Source: an uncultured Lachnospiraceae bacterium
GTDB taxonomy: Bacteria; Bacillota; Clostridia; Lachnospirales; Lachnospiraceae
Direction of reading: 5' to 3'
NCBI GenBank assembly: GCA_900317555.1
Contig: ONHF01000011.1
Span: 1 to 64,000 of the forward strand
DNA length: 64,000 bases
Shown here: one piece after another, positions 29,194 through 39,700 of the stretch
Position numbering within the stretch: position 1 is the stretch's first letter
Layout: each line of letters opens with the position of its first letter
The notes under the pieces: model-generated
Database searches by the model: none
What the model saw: only the letters and a program-made list of their open reading frames with translations
Told to the model about the DNA's origin: nothing
Program-made: the position numbers and the translations under genes

Positions 29194-30462
29194 TTGAAAC
29201 TTGCAGCAATTATCCTCTTTGTAGCGATGTACACAATTATGATCATCCGGCCGAAGTGGCGTACGTATGTCGCGGCGATTACCGCAGTCATCTTTGCCGC
29301 CGCCGGCATATCTCCGCTCGCAGGCATTCCCTCCGCCATCGACTGGAACGTGCTCATGATGATTTCCGGCACCATGGTCGTCGTCGACTTCTTCATCGCG
29401 TCCAAAATGCCGAACAAAATCGCCGACTATCTTCTGGACAAAGCGCCGAACGTCATGTGGGTTACGATTTTCATGTCCCTTTTCGCCGGCATTATCTCCG
29501 CCTTCATTGACAATGTGGCGACCGTCCTCATGGTCGCGCCGGTCGGCATGGCCGTCTGCAAAAAACTGAAGATCAACCCTGTTCCGATGATTCTGTCCAT
29601 CGCGGTTTCTTCCAATCTGCAGGGCGCCGCAACACTGGTTGGAGATACGACATCCATTATGCTTGGTGCCTACGCGAAGATGGATTTTACGAGTTTCTTC
29701 TGGATGAATGGAAAGCCCGGCGTCTTCTTCGCCGTCGAACTGGGCGCGCTCGCAACGATTCCTGTCATGATGCTGGTCTTCCGCAAGGAACAACAGCCCG
29801 TTTCCGCAGACGTCTTCACAACCGTCGAAGATTATTTCCCGACGGTCATGCTGCTCGCGGTTGTGGTAACACTGATCATCGCTTCCTTTATTCCCGGCAA
29901 GCCGGATATCACAAACGGCGTAATCTGCTGTATCATCGCTCTGATCTGCATTATCCGGAACGCGGTGCGTTATCAGAGCTTTCAGGATTCCGCGCATGCT
30001 CTGAAATCGGTAGACCTGCAGACGATTATTCTTCTGGCTTCTTTGTTTATCGTCATTGCCGGTATCCGGAACGTCGGTATCATCGATGATGTGGCCAACT
30101 GGATCGCAGACGTTGGCGGAAACAATCTGTTCCTGCTGTATTCGATCATCGTCTGGGGTTCCGTCGCGATTTCCGCATTCATCGACAACATTCCGTATGT
30201 CGCGACGATGCTGCCTGTCATTCAGGGTGTTGCCGCCGCCATGAATATGGAGCCCTATCTCCTGTACTTCGGCCTTCTTTCAGGTGCGACGCTGGGCGGG
30301 AACCTTACGCCGGTCGGCGCTTCTGCCAATATCACGGCAATCGGCATTCTGTTCAAAGACGGCCATGACGTCTCGATGAAAGAATTTGCAAGAATCGGTA
30401 TTCCTTTTACACTGGTAGCAGTCACGGCAGGCTATCTCTTCATCTGGTTTGTCTGGCGCTGA
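29194..30462 (+). CDS. Ion-transporter superfamily permease (ArsB/NhaD/SLC13-like)
   Basis: A 422-residue membrane protein with ten to twelve spans and two internal halves, each with an NxxxxVL-type re-entrant motif: FIDNVATVLMVAPVG in the first half and FIDNIPYVATMLPVI in the second. GATLGGNLTPVGASANI near the C-terminus is shared by ArsB, NhaD and P-protein relatives. The start is TTG at 29194 with AAAGGA seven bases upstream. It is transcribed alone. The substrate could be sodium/proton, arsenite or a carboxylate; nothing nearby decides this. Confidence 0.88.
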   Translation: MKLAAIILFVAMYTIMIIRPKWRTYVAAITAVIFAAAGISPLAGIPSAIDWNVLMMISGTMVVVDFFIASKMPNKIADYLLDKAPNVMWVTIFMSLFAGIISAFIDNVATVLMVAPVGMAVCKKLKINPVPMILSIAVSSNLQGAATLVGDTTSIMLGAYAKMDFTSFFWMNGKPGVFFAVELGALATIPVMMLVFRKEQQPVSADVFTTVEDYFPTVMLLAVVVTLIIASFIPGKPDITNGVICCIIALICIIRNAVRYQSFQDSAHALKSVDLQTIILLASLFIVIAGIRNVGIIDDVANWIADVGGNNLFLLYSIIVWGSVAISAFIDNIPYVATMLPVIQGVAAAMNMEPYLLYFGLLSGATLGGNLTPVGASANITAIGILFKDGHDVSMKEFARIGIPFTLVAVTAGYLFIWFVWR

Positions 30463-30478
30463 CAGGCACTTTGTACAC

Positions 30479-30528
30479 AAAAGGTGCAGAAGATACGGCA
30501 TGCTCCATGCCATGTCTCCTGCACCTTT
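30479..30528. terminator. Bidirectional terminator between the permease and pflA
   Basis: AAAAGGTGCAG and CTGCACCTTTT with an inner GGCATG/CATGCC make a long stem with U-runs on both strands between convergent genes. Confidence 0.9.
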
Positions 30529-30575
30529 TCGCATCTGTCATTCGGCTGCGGTGGATTCCGGCAAACACCCCGCAA

Positions 30576-31343
30576 CTACCTTTTTAAAATCTGTTCCGCT
30601 CTTTGAATCTCTTCATCCGTCGGAGGGTTCACCGAAAGAAGCGGATACGGGATGCCGAGCTTATCGTATTTGGTAATTCCCATCGTATGATACGGCAGCA
30701 CTTCCACGCGGCGCACTGTTTTCAGTGTGTCCAGAAATTTCCGGAGCTCTTTGAGATCCTCTTCATCCGTCGTAATGCCCGGTACCAGCACATGCCGGAT
30801 CCACATATCCTTGCCATTCTCAGAAAGGTACCTTGCCAGGTCGAGAATATTCTTGTTGTCCCATCCGGTCAGCTGTTTATGTTTTTCCCCGTTAATCTGC
30901 TTGATATCCAGAATGAACAGGTCTGTTACATCCATCAGCTTCTGAAATTTTGAAAAGAACGGTTCGTTCCTTGTAAACGGATTGCCGGAAGTATCCAGTG
31001 CTGTGTGAATGCCTTTCTCATGGCAGAGTGCAAACAGCTCCGTCACAAAGTCAATCTGCAGCAGCGCTTCTCCGCCGGAAACCGTGATACCGCCGCCGTT
31101 TTTCCAGTAGCTGCGGTACCGGCAGGCCTGCGCGAACACATCCTCCGGTGTCCTCACGGTAACTTCATTCCCGGGCAGCCCTTGTCCGCCCTGCGAAGCT
31201 GCCGGCCCGAAGACCTTCCAGGTCTCCGGGTTATGGCAGTACCTGCAACGCATTGCGCAGCCCTGCATAAAGACAACGAAGCGTACACCCGGCCCGTCGA
31301 CCGCGCCAAACGTTTCGATGGAATTGATGTATCCTTTCGTCAT
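30576..31343 (-). CDS. pflA: Pyruvate formate-lyase activating enzyme
   Basis: A 255-residue radical-SAM enzyme that installs the glycyl radical on PflB. The cluster motif CAMRCRYC binds the 4Fe-4S centre near residue 30, followed by GGGITVSGGEALLQ for SAM binding. Lengths and motifs match PflA rather than class II activases, which carry extra ferredoxin cysteines. It lies 27 bases downstream of pflB and is co-transcribed with it. Confidence 0.96.
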   Translation of the reverse strand: MTKGYINSIETFGAVDGPGVRFVVFMQGCAMRCRYCHNPETWKVFGPAASQGGQGLPGNEVTVRTPEDVFAQACRYRSYWKNGGGITVSGGEALLQIDFVTELFALCHEKGIHTALDTSGNPFTRNEPFFSKFQKLMDVTDLFILDIKQINGEKHKQLTGWDNKNILDLARYLSENGKDMWIRHVLVPGITTDEEDLKELRKFLDTLKTVRRVEVLPYHTMGITKYDKLGIPYPLLSVNPPTDEEIQRAEQILKR

Positions 31344-31370
31344 TGCCTTGCCTTCGCTTGTTTCTGCTGA

Positions 31371-33623
31371 TTAAAGATGATCGTGGAATGTTCTCGCGAT
31401 TACATCTTCCTGCTGCTCTCTGGTCAGGCTGATGAACTTGACCGCATAGCCGGATACACGGATTGTAAAGTTCGCGTATTCGGGTTTTTCCGGATGCTCC
31501 ATCGCGTCAATCAGTTTTTCCCTGCCGAACACATTAACGTTCAGATGGTGCGCGCCCTGATCAAAGTAACCGTCGAGAACGCTGACCAGATTGTTCTTTC
31601 TTTCCTCGTCATCATGTCCGAGCGCAGAAGGATTCATTGTCTGCGTATTGGAAATGCCGTCCAGCGCCCACTCGTACGGAAGCTTGGTCAGAGAGTTCAG
31701 CGATGCCAGAAGACCGTTTGTCTCCGCACCGTAGGAAGGGTTCGCTCCGGGGGAAAGCGGTGTCCACGCTCTTCTTCCGTCCGGCATATTACCTGTGTAC
31801 TTGCCGTAAACAACATTCGATGTAATCGTCAGAATCGAAGTTGTCGGCTCCGAATTACGGTAAGTATGGTGTTTCCTGATCTTGGAGATGAACTCATGCA
31901 GAAGCCATACGCCGATTTCATCCGCTCTGTCATCGTCATTTCCGTATCTGGGGAAGTCGCCCTCGACTTCATAGTCCTGCGCAAGGCCGTTCTCGTCGCG
32001 GATGACCTTAACCTTCGCGTATTTGATCGCGGAAAGGGAGTCAATCACATGAGAGAAGCCCGCAATACCGGTTGCAAATGTTCTGCGGACATCGGTATCA
32101 ATCAGAGCCATTTCGGCTGCTTCATAGTAGTACTTGTCGTGCATGTACTGAATCAGATTCAGGATGTTGACATACAGTCCGGCAAGCCAGTCCATCATCT
32201 TGTCAAAGCGCTCCATGACCTCATCATAATCAAGGTATTCCGAGGTGATTCTTCTGTAGGCAGGTCCTACCTGTTTACCGTTCTTCTCGTCGACACCGCC
32301 GTTGATTGCGTACAGCAGGCACTTCGCGAGGTTCGCCCTTGCGCCGAAGAACTGCATCTCCTTGCCGGTCTGCGTCGCCGAAACGCAGCAGCAGATTGAG
32401 TAGTCGTCGCCCCAGACAGGCTTCATGACATCATCATTTTCATACTGAATCGAAGACGTTTTGATTGAAATCTTCGCGGCATATTTCTTGAAAGCGGCCG
32501 GCAGCTTCGAGCTGTACAGCACGGTAAGATTCGGCTCCGGAGACGGTCCCATGTTCTCAAGCGTATGCAGGAAGCGGTAGTCATTCTTCGTTACCATGCT
32601 TCTGCCGTCCATGCCGATACCCGCGACTTCGAGCGTCGCCCACACGGGATCGCCGGAAAACAGCTCGTTGTAGGAACGGATTCTTGCGAACTTCACCATA
32701 CGGAATTTCATGACCATATGGTCGATCAGCTCCTGCGCCTGCTCCTCCGTCAAAACACCGCTCTTCAGATCACGCTCAATATAAATATCAAGGAATGTGG
32801 AAATACGTCCGACGGACATCGCCGCGCCGTTCTGGGTCTTGATCGCGGCAAGATAGCCGAAATACAGCCACTGAACCGCTTCTTTCGCGTTTGCCGCAGG
32901 CTTCGAAATATCAAACCCGTACGCCGCTGCCATGGTCTTCATATCCTGCAGCGCCTTGATCTGATCCGAGAGCTCTTCCCGCAGGCGGATAATGTCATCG
33001 GTCATGGTTCCGTCGCCGCAGTATTCTTTATCGTGCTCCTTCCAGGCGATCAGCTGGTCAATACCGTACAGAGCAACTCTTCTGTAGTCGCCGACAATAC
33101 GTCCACGGCCATAGGTGTCCGGTAGTCCCGTAATGATATGGCTGTGTCTGGCTGCGCGCATCTCCGGTGTATAGGCATCAAAAACAGCCTGATTGTGTGT
33201 CTTGTGATACTCCGTAAAAATCTTGTGCAGCTGCGGGTTCGGCTTGTATCCATACATTTCGCATGCCTCTTCCGCCATCTTGATGCCGCCGTAAGGCATG
33301 AACGCGCGCTTGAGCGGCTTATCCGTCTGCAGGCCTACGATTTGCTCCAGATCCTTCATACTCTCGTCGATGTAGCCGGGGCCGTAAGCTGTCAGTCCGG
33401 AGACAACATCGGTCTCCTCGTCCAGCACTCCGCCCTTATCTCTTTCCTCTTTCTGCAGCTCCTGCAGCCTTCCCCAGAGTTTATTCGTAGCCTCTGTAGG
33501 ACCCGCGAGGAAACTTTCATCCCCGTCATAAGGGGTATAATTATTCTGAATGAAGTCTCTGACGTTGCATTCCCGTTTCCAGATGCGACCTTCAAAGCCT
33601 TCATAAGCTTTGTTCTCTAACAT
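31371..33623 (-). CDS. pflB: Formate C-acetyltransferase (pyruvate formate-lyase)
   Basis: A 750-residue glycyl-radical enzyme converting pyruvate and CoA to acetyl-CoA and formate. The active-site cysteines lie in [20 protein letters not shown], and the radical glycine is Gly725 in RVSGYAVKF near the C-terminus. FGARANLAK and AINGG are conserved around the active site. The ATG at 33623 follows AAAGGAGG; six codons further upstream in the frame are excluded. It is the central fermentative step of the window and is read from a promoter flanked by two palindromes. Confidence 0.97.
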   Translation of the reverse strand: MLENKAYEGFEGRIWKRECNVRDFIQNNYTPYDGDESFLAGPTEATNKLWGRLQELQKEERDKGGVLDEETDVVSGLTAYGPGYIDESMKDLEQIVGLQTDKPLKRAFMPYGGIKMAEEACEMYGYKPNPQLHKIFTEYHKTHNQAVFDAYTPEMRAARHSHIITGLPDTYGRGRIVGDYRRVALYGIDQLIAWKEHDKEYCGDGTMTDDIIRLREELSDQIKALQDMKTMAAAYGFDISKPAANAKEAVQWLYFGYLAAIKTQNGAAMSVGRISTFLDIYIERDLKSGVLTEEQAQELIDHMVMKFRMVKFARIRSYNELFSGDPVWATLEVAGIGMDGRSMVTKNDYRFLHTLENMGPSPEPNLTVLYSSKLPAAFKKYAAKISIKTSSIQYENDDVMKPVWGDDYSICCCVSATQTGKEMQFFGARANLAKCLLYAINGGVDEKNGKQVGPAYRRITSEYLDYDEVMERFDKMMDWLAGLYVNILNLIQYMHDKYYYEAAEMALIDTDVRRTFATGIAGFSHVIDSLSAIKYAKVKVIRDENGLAQDYEVEGDFPRYGNDDDRADEIGVWLLHEFISKIRKHHTYRNSEPTTSILTITSNVVYGKYTGNMPDGRRAWTPLSPGANPSYGAETNGLLASLNSLTKLPYEWALDGISNTQTMNPSALGHDDEERKNNLVSVLDGYFDQGAHHLNVNVFGREKLIDAMEHPEKPEYANFTIRVSGYAVKFISLTREQQEDVIARTFHDHL

Positions 33624-33660
33624 GGCAGCCTCCTTTTGCACAGATAGATAATTTTTCCTT

Positions 33661-33678
33661 CATACAACATGTTGTATG
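33661..33678. promoter_or_regulatory. Perfect 18-base palindrome in the pflB leader
   Basis: CATACAACATGTTGTATG is a perfect inverted repeat lying about 20-40 bases downstream of the predicted pflB start point. A degenerate copy (CATACGACATGGAGTAT, 33694-33710) spans the start point. It looks like a repressor operator. Confidence 0.6.
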
Positions 33679-33705
33679 CCTTTCATGGTCAAGCATACGA
33701 CATGG

Positions 33706-33735
33706 AGTATACCACATCTGTAACCTGTGTTACAA
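33706..33735 (-). promoter_or_regulatory. Predicted pflB promoter with inverted repeat at -35
   Basis: On the minus strand TTGTAA and TATACT are separated by 18 bases. The -35 box lies inside TGTAACCTGTGTTACA (33719-33734), an inverted repeat with 6-base arms TGTAAC/GTTACA. Confidence 0.7.
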
Positions 33736-33810
33736 TCCCGAATCTTGCAGTCTTTGCATTGATGCCGGACCCTGAATCGGTTATCCTATACACTATAAGG
33801 AGACTATATT

Positions 33811-34842
33811 GTGTTGAACAAACGCTTTATAAAACGGAATATGATCCCTCTTCTGCTGCTTACGTTCGCGCTGACAGCCTGCGCCGGGGCAGGTTCATCC
33901 TCGTCCGGCGGGAGTACAGATGACAGAGTAACCGGAGACGTACTGGACGCGGCACAGAGCGCGTATGACAAATTACTCCGGTCCGAATTCATTCCGCATT
34001 TTGCGGGAAAGAATGCGCGCGGCGCATTTGTCTATATTGACGGCAACAACGTGCCGGAGCTTTTGATCAGTGCGGGAGGCGCCAGAGAAGACGGCGTCTA
34101 TGTCTTTACGCTTGATATGGACAGCGGTGAAGTATCCGAGATCGGAGACGCGCCGTTCTCATCTTATGGAAAAATAAGTTACGCGGAAAAGCAGAACCGG
34201 ATTGTCAGTACCTACGGAACGGAAAATATCTGTTATCAGGTAGTTTCACGCATCAGCGGCTGTAAGTCCAGTGCTGTCGGCGCAGTCATGAAAGACGCTT
34301 CCGGGTACAGGGACGCGGCAGAAGCAATCCGGAAAGCCTCCGGGAAGAGCGGGGACAATGTCACTGCTACCCCCGAAGCTGAAAATGCAATCACGGTACA
34401 TACCTACTATTATGCCGGCTTTTCCCTGCCGGACAGCGCGGACGGGACTTCCAAAGACAATTACCTGCTGACAACTGCCGCGGATACAGCGGCTTCGCAG
34501 ACTGCAGCACAGGATGCTGCCACAGACTCGCTGGTTTCGACAGAGGGTGCAGCAGCGCCTGCTGATTCTTCAAGTTCCGCGGATTCCGGTGAATACGCTG
34601 CCACCGGCACGGAACAGGCAGAAGCCGGCGCCGCCGGGAGTGAACCGGCTGCTGCCGCCCCGTCCGCCGGTACGGAAGATGAAAAGTCCGAAAAGAGCGA
34701 GACGATTGAACCGCCCGGCGACACTTTTCTCGTAGATGAAAATGTTTATAACCAGTCACTATCCGATATGGTCAATGGGAATAAGCTGACAGAGATATCC
34801 TATGATCAGATGCAGGATCTGTCTTCGCTGAAGCTGAAATAG
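33811..34842 (+). CDS. Lipoprotein of unknown function
   Basis: A 343-residue protein with a basic N-terminus, hydrophobic segment and lipobox ALTAC (Cys24). Residues about 45-160 form a compact region with AFVYIDGNNVPELLI, which resembles the calcium-loop-like strands seen in small extracellular domains of Clostridia. Residues about 220-300 are a low-complexity Ala/Ser/Glu/Thr stretch, and the C-terminal 40 residues are again ordered. The start is GTG at 33811 after AAGGAG. No enzyme family is recognised and it stands alone, convergent with the next small gene. Confidence 0.82.
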   Translation: MLNKRFIKRNMIPLLLLTFALTACAGAGSSSSGGSTDDRVTGDVLDAAQSAYDKLLRSEFIPHFAGKNARGAFVYIDGNNVPELLISAGGAREDGVYVFTLDMDSGEVSEIGDAPFSSYGKISYAEKQNRIVSTYGTENICYQVVSRISGCKSSAVGAVMKDASGYRDAAEAIRKASGKSGDNVTATPEAENAITVHTYYYAGFSLPDSADGTSKDNYLLTTAADTAASQTAAQDAATDSLVSTEGAAAPADSSSSADSGEYAATGTEQAEAGAAGSEPAAAAPSAGTEDEKSEKSETIEPPGDTFLVDENVYNQSLSDMVNGNKLTEISYDQMQDLSSLKLK

Positions 34843-34862
34843 GAAAAAGCTGCAGCTTTTCC
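34842..34862. terminator. Compact hairpin between convergent stop codons
   Basis: GGAAAAAGC-TGCA-GCTTTTCC fills nearly the whole 20-base gap between the two stop codons and can end both transcripts; TTACTTTTTC follows on the plus strand. Confidence 0.65.
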
Positions 34863-35093
34863 TTACTTTTTCAGATTCTTTAAGATTTCTATGGTCTCGA
34901 GATCTTCCTGCGTCAGCTTGATATTGCTGATCCGTTCATGTCCGTCCGGCGTTGTCACTTTCATCTCAATGATGGTTCCGGTCTGCACCGCATTCTGCGC
35001 GGTATCCCGCAGAAAAGCAATTGCCCGCGGATGCTGGGAAGAAAAGATCTGCAGTCTCTGCGCCAGTTTCATCATGTCCATTGGATTAGCCAT
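34863..35093 (-). CDS. Small conserved-looking protein of unknown function
   Basis: A 76-residue soluble protein beginning MANPMDMMKLAQRLQIF, with an N-terminal amphipathic helix and two beta strands (GTIIEMKVTTPDG and SNIKLTQEDL), then a helix. The ATG at 35093 has GGAAGG upstream and is preferred over an in-frame ATG nine codons earlier. I do not recognise the family. It lies between the unknown lipoprotein and the pilus operon but has a separate hairpin on either side. Confidence 0.75.
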   Translation of the reverse strand: MANPMDMMKLAQRLQIFSSQHPRAIAFLRDTAQNAVQTGTIIEMKVTTPDGHERISNIKLTQEDLETIEILKNLKK

Positions 35094-35135
35094 ATTGTTA
35101 CCTTCCGTTCTGTAATTCATATGTGTGATTGCCTG

Positions 35136-35174
35136 CCATGCCGCGGACGCCCCTTCTGAGTATCCGCGGCATGG
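35136..35174. terminator. 12-base-pair hairpin after the pilus operon
   Basis: CCATGCCGCGGA and TCCGCGGCATGG form a perfect stem with a 15-base loop 27 bases past the last pilus gene. The U-run (TTTT) is on the plus-strand side, so on the minus strand it may act mainly as a 3' end stabiliser. Confidence 0.65.
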
Positions 35175-35200
35175 TTTTACAGAAGGATATTATACGCCAG

Positions 35201-35866
35201 TCAACGCCATCTGTATTGAACAAATGCGCCGGCAAGGACCGAGAGCCCCATGAGAAATGCCCAGGTACTTTCCTTCGACGTGTCGCCGGTTGCCGGTGCT
35301 TTACCCCCTTCTTCCCTTACAGCGTCTGCCGGCGCTTCGTTCCCCTCATTCTGCTTCCGCAGTTCATACTTGGCCGCGGCCTTCACAGCATCTTTCGTAT
35401 TCTCCAGTCCTTCCGGAACTTCAATAAGAGCCGGGACCACAGAGTAGCCGGCCTCCTGCTTCAAAACATCCTTTCCCGTCAGCAGATAGATGCCGGGCGT
35501 CACGCCGTAAAAATGACATTCCGACTTTTCATCCGCCCTCGCCGCGTATGCCGGCTGAATACTGTCCTCTGACTTATGAATCACACCCAGCAGCTCCTCC
35601 GGCACCGTACGGATTCGCCTGTCCTCAGAGGAAACATCCCGGATACCATTTCGGGTAAATGCAGAGTCAAACTTGATTTTCTGTCCGTCCGCGCTTCTGC
35701 CAACCTTGTAGAGAAACAGTGTCTGGTCCCTGAGAAGACAGTTTGTAATGATGACCTGCCTTCTGCCGGAAGCGGCATGCACTTTTCCCGGCATGCACAT
35801 CCAGACGACAACGGATAGTGTGGCCGCTATGAGAAGCCACGTCCCGATTCTGAGCTTTCTATCCAT
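35201..35866 (-). CDS. Small cell-wall-anchored protein of the pilus operon
   Basis: A 221-residue secreted protein. From the ATG at 35866, nine bases after AGGAGG, it has a signal peptide (TWLLIAATLSVVVWM) cleaved near VHAASG. The body has a short beta-rich region with YGVTPGIYLLTG, resembling the E-box-containing strands of Cna-B domains in pilins. The C-terminus carries a sorting signal KAPATGDTSK, a hydrophobic span and a basic tail, an APATG variant of LPXTG. It overlaps the sortase gene by eight bases. It is probably the basal or accessory pilin of the fibre. Confidence 0.8.
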   Translation of the reverse strand: MDRKLRIGTWLLIAATLSVVVWMCMPGKVHAASGRRQVIITNCLLRDQTLFLYKVGRSADGQKIKFDSAFTRNGIRDVSSEDRRIRTVPEELLGVIHKSEDSIQPAYAARADEKSECHFYGVTPGIYLLTGKDVLKQEAGYSVVPALIEVPEGLENTKDAVKAAAKYELRKQNEGNEAPADAVREEGGKAPATGDTSKESTWAFLMGLSVLAGAFVQYRWR

Positions 35867-36725
35867 GCAGTGAAAGCCTCCTTTCCTCCATGTATTGTTT
35901 TTTGACTTTACTCTCCATTCCTTTTGTAAAGAGCCCGGCAAGCGCCGCCCCTGCTGCCGCGCTGAACGCGGCGATCCGTACAAAACCCGCGCTGCGGCAG
36001 TACTTTTCCGGATAGTACCCGGAAAAGTCCGAAGTCACAGATAGCCTTATTGTTGTTACAGGTTCCATAACCCTGCTTCCGCGGACCAGCAGTCTGTGAG
36101 TATTAATGCCGTAAGGCGTACAGGTCACCAGCGTACAGTAATCTTTCCCCTTCACAGGCATAAGAGCTTCCTGCTGCTCGGGAAGGACGACACGGATCTG
36201 ATCGACTTTATAAGTCAATAAGTGTCCCAACACATGCAGCGTAAAAGTATCGTCCTTTTTAACCCTGTCCAGATCCGTCAGCAGCTTTTCCTGCGGCATT
36301 CCGGTATGTCCTGTCAGCACGCAGTGCGTTCCGGTGCCGCCGACAGGGAGCGATGATTCCTTCAGATGCCCGCAACCCTTCTGCAGCACCTCTTCCGAAG
36401 TTCCATGATAAATCGGAAGAAGGATATCTCTGCTTTTCATTTCGAGATACCCCATGACCGCGTCTCCGCCCGGATTCAGCAGTTCTTCATATTTCTGTTC
36501 CCAGCCGGGCTCCGTAAGATCCGCAGGTATTTTTTCTATTCTGTTATATTCGCAGGCCCTGTTCCATTCCTCATTCAGTTTCCGGTCCGAACGCTCCTGC
36601 ACGGTATCCGCATACTTTTCGATTTCACCGCGCCGTATTTTCCTGTGTATCTGATCCATTCCCCACGGCGCGAGCATCAGACAAAGCCCGGCGGCAAGCA
36701 GAATACCCGCGATGATTTTTCTCAA
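35859..36725 (-). CDS. srtC: Class C (pilus-assembly) sortase
   Basis: A 288-residue transpeptidase that polymerises pilins. An N-terminal membrane span precedes the catalytic domain, and a second span sits near the C-terminus, the class C topology. LPIYHGT, LPVGGTGTHCVLTGHTG with the catalytic histidine, TLVTCTPYGINTHRLLVRG with the catalytic cysteine (about residue 200) and arginine are all intact. The best start is TTG at 36725, overlapping the adhesin stop codon; a longer ATG start at 36785 would overlap it by 64 bases. It lies between the adhesin and the accessory pilin genes. Confidence 0.93.
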   Translation of the reverse strand: MRKIIAGILLAAGLCLMLAPWGMDQIHRKIRRGEIEKYADTVQERSDRKLNEEWNRACEYNRIEKIPADLTEPGWEQKYEELLNPGGDAVMGYLEMKSRDILLPIYHGTSEEVLQKGCGHLKESSLPVGGTGTHCVLTGHTGMPQEKLLTDLDRVKKDDTFTLHVLGHLLTYKVDQIRVVLPEQQEALMPVKGKDYCTLVTCTPYGINTHRLLVRGSRVMEPVTTIRLSVTSDFSGYYPEKYCRSAGFVRIAAFSAAAGAALAGLFTKGMESKVKKQYMEERRLSLHG

Positions 36726-39700
36726 TGCAGTGCCTGCCTTTCCCGGATAAATGCAAATCCCGCCGCAGCCAGCGTTCCTCCGCACAAAAGAAACAGCAGT
36801 ATACCGCTGCCACCGGTCTTCGGAAGGTCAAACGCCGGCGGAAGTCCGTTGTAAAACGTGACCGTATACTCCGGTCCGGATGCGTCGTCCGCAGGATTCG
36901 CCTGCCGTGAAACATTGCTCACGGCACCGGGCTGTTCCAAAACATCATCCGCGGCACCATCCTGTCCCGAAGACGCTTTCGGCGCAATCGTTCCGGACGC
37001 TTTGCCGTCTTCGCTGTGAAACAGCTCCGGCTGCAAGGACGGTCCTTCAATTTTCATGAGTTTTGTTTTGTCGCTCGCACTGACTTCTTCAATCTCATAC
37101 CGTGTACCGATTGGAACGCCGCGGATCGCGTGAGTATGAATCCCCGACGACGGCGCGATATCAAATTCCGTTTCTGCGGTCTGGCCGGCAGGCAGAGTAA
37201 AGCGGACCTTAAAATGATATATACCCGCAAGACTGCTTCCATCAGAAGATCTCTTATCCACAATGAGCGATCCCGTATTGACTGTATTGGTAAACAAAGC
37301 AGTAAGATCAATGCCCGCATTGATATCATCCGGGTTCAGATAGGAGCGGAAAACCAGATCCCGCAGATCGCCGCCGGATTTTTTCACAAGCTCTGTTACA
37401 TCGGTTCCATTCTCCAGAAGCGTTACATTTGTCTTGTAGAGCGCAGACGCCTGTTCCTCAAGATGAACCGTGCTGCCGCGTTTGAAAACATCTCTGAAAC
37501 TCTTTTCTTCTCCGTCCCCCAGTTCAAACGACTGTCCCGCAGCTTCAAGCCGGTATGTCTGTGACCCGAGAAGTTCTTTGAAAAGCGGATTGACGCTGTC
37601 CACGTTGACCTTCTTGCGGACATGGAGCGTATCATCCAGAAGGAAGTTGAATTCCACCTTCATATTGGACTCCCAAAGGCCTCTCTCCATGTAAAACAAA
37701 GTCATCGTGTGCATTCCCGGCGATCGAAGCGAAGGATCCAGCGGAACAGTCTGCGGTCCTTCGGTCAGGTTCTCAAAACCAAGGCTTTTCTTTACAGCAC
37801 TGTTGAAAACCGTTCCGGCAGACACCTGCGCGGTCTCCGGTGAGGAAGTGTATTCGTTATAGCTGCTCTGATACGGAAGATCCGATGAGAAATTGATACA
37901 GCCATAGGATTTTCCGTGCGCGCCGCCCAGGTCCAGCGCAAGTTTCCCGTCTATGAAGACCCAGACATCATCGTCGCCTGAGAAATTGAATGTAATCGGG
38001 CGCGGAGTGCCTGTTGTGTCCACAAGATTACCATCCTGCGTCAGCTTGAAATCGATGTCCATCCGAACGCCGAAGCCATAGTCATAATCAGCTCCGCTCA
38101 TTGAAGTCCTTCTGTCGTTGAGAGGGAAGAAGCCATACGGATTTGCAACCGCAGGCTGATCGCCCGGGCAACCCACATTCTTCGACCAGGGCTGCCGTCC
38201 AGTGTCTGCCAGATAGTACTTGTACCGCTCGTCCGGCGTACCGGTTTCATAAAGATGCAGCGATGTCGCCATGCTGTCATAGGTCCAGTAGGCAATACCG
38301 TCCCCGTCCCGTTCCGACCGGAAAAACGGAAATGCCGTATTCTTGAAAACTTTTCCGACCTGCGTGTTCCGGCTGTTCCCGCCTTCCAGAAACGCTTCGG
38401 AGAAATACGGCATCGGCGCGTCTGTTCCGTAGCACAGCAGATTCCCGCTTCCCGTTCCGTCATATCCCTGCAGTTCATGCCCCGCAAGATTCCACGCCGC
38501 GCTGTTATAGCTGCTGGCCGCGTCTTCTCCATGAATGTTCTTGATCGCTACATTCGCCCAGTAAAATTTCGCGTAATCCTCACTGCCGAATAAGTTCATT
38601 TCCTTTCGAAGATACTCGAAGCCGGCATCCTCCTTCCTTTCCGAGCCGGAGAAAGCGCCTGTGTAAATGGGTGCCGGCGCGTTGTGAGAGCGATAATAAT
38701 CACTCATCGTCTCATCCAGAATCCTAAAAGGCATGAATGAGCGGTAATTCACACCGTTCACCGACTTTCCGAACCGGTTCTCACCGTTCATCTCGATATC
38801 CGAATAGTAATCGTAAACCGTCGCGGGAACATAGGTCATGCCTGCGGTTCCCGGCATCTGGCCCTGCGGCACATCGAGAATATCCTGCGGCTCGCCCTTC
38901 TCATCATTTTCTTTTTCCGGCGAGCGGACCGAATACACGCTGTCCCAGTAGCCTCTTCTTGCGCCGGAAGTATAAACTACCGGATCTCCTGCGTCCGCGT
39001 AGAAGCATGGATTCTCCATTTCCGGAATCGGCAGATATCCTGTACTGCTTCCATATCCGGTAATTGTTCCATCCGGCGTCCCTGCAGCCGGATCTTCCGC
39101 TGAAGAACAGAAGCAAATCGTTTCTGCTTCCTCCGGCACTTCCGCGCTGTAAACAGCTTTCCATGTGCGGCCGTCTTCCGAATATTCCGGAAGACGTGAC
39201 ATTTCTCCCTGTGCAAGGCACTGATTCTGCCCGCCGAAAACCGCATAGCGGACGATACCGTCTTCTCCCGGAATCCCGCTTCCGGACCCGGCCGGGCTGT
39301 CCTGATAACAGATTCCGGAAAGCGCCGCATCCAGATAAACGGTTCTGGTTTTTATGACAGCAGGCTCTGCTTCTTCCTCAGAAAATCCGGCTTTTGCCTT
39401 CGTCTGCGGCTCGTCTGCAGTCCCTTCCGCCGACGGGATTTCGCCGGCAGCCGCGGAATCCGTGGCTGCTGCATTTTCCGCCGCAGGAATTTCGCAAGTT
39501 GCCGCAGAGTCAGCTGCTGCTCTTTCAGTCACCGGGGTCTCATCAGACGCCGCAGGTGCTGTGTCTGCCGCAGATGTTTCGGCCGCATCCCCGGCCTCGT
39601 AACTGCCGGCAGAGGAGACTTCCGCCGATGACCGCATTCCCTCCGTGCCTTCACTCTCCGCTGCCGCTGCTGCATTCTCTTCCGCAGAGACTTCGCTCCC

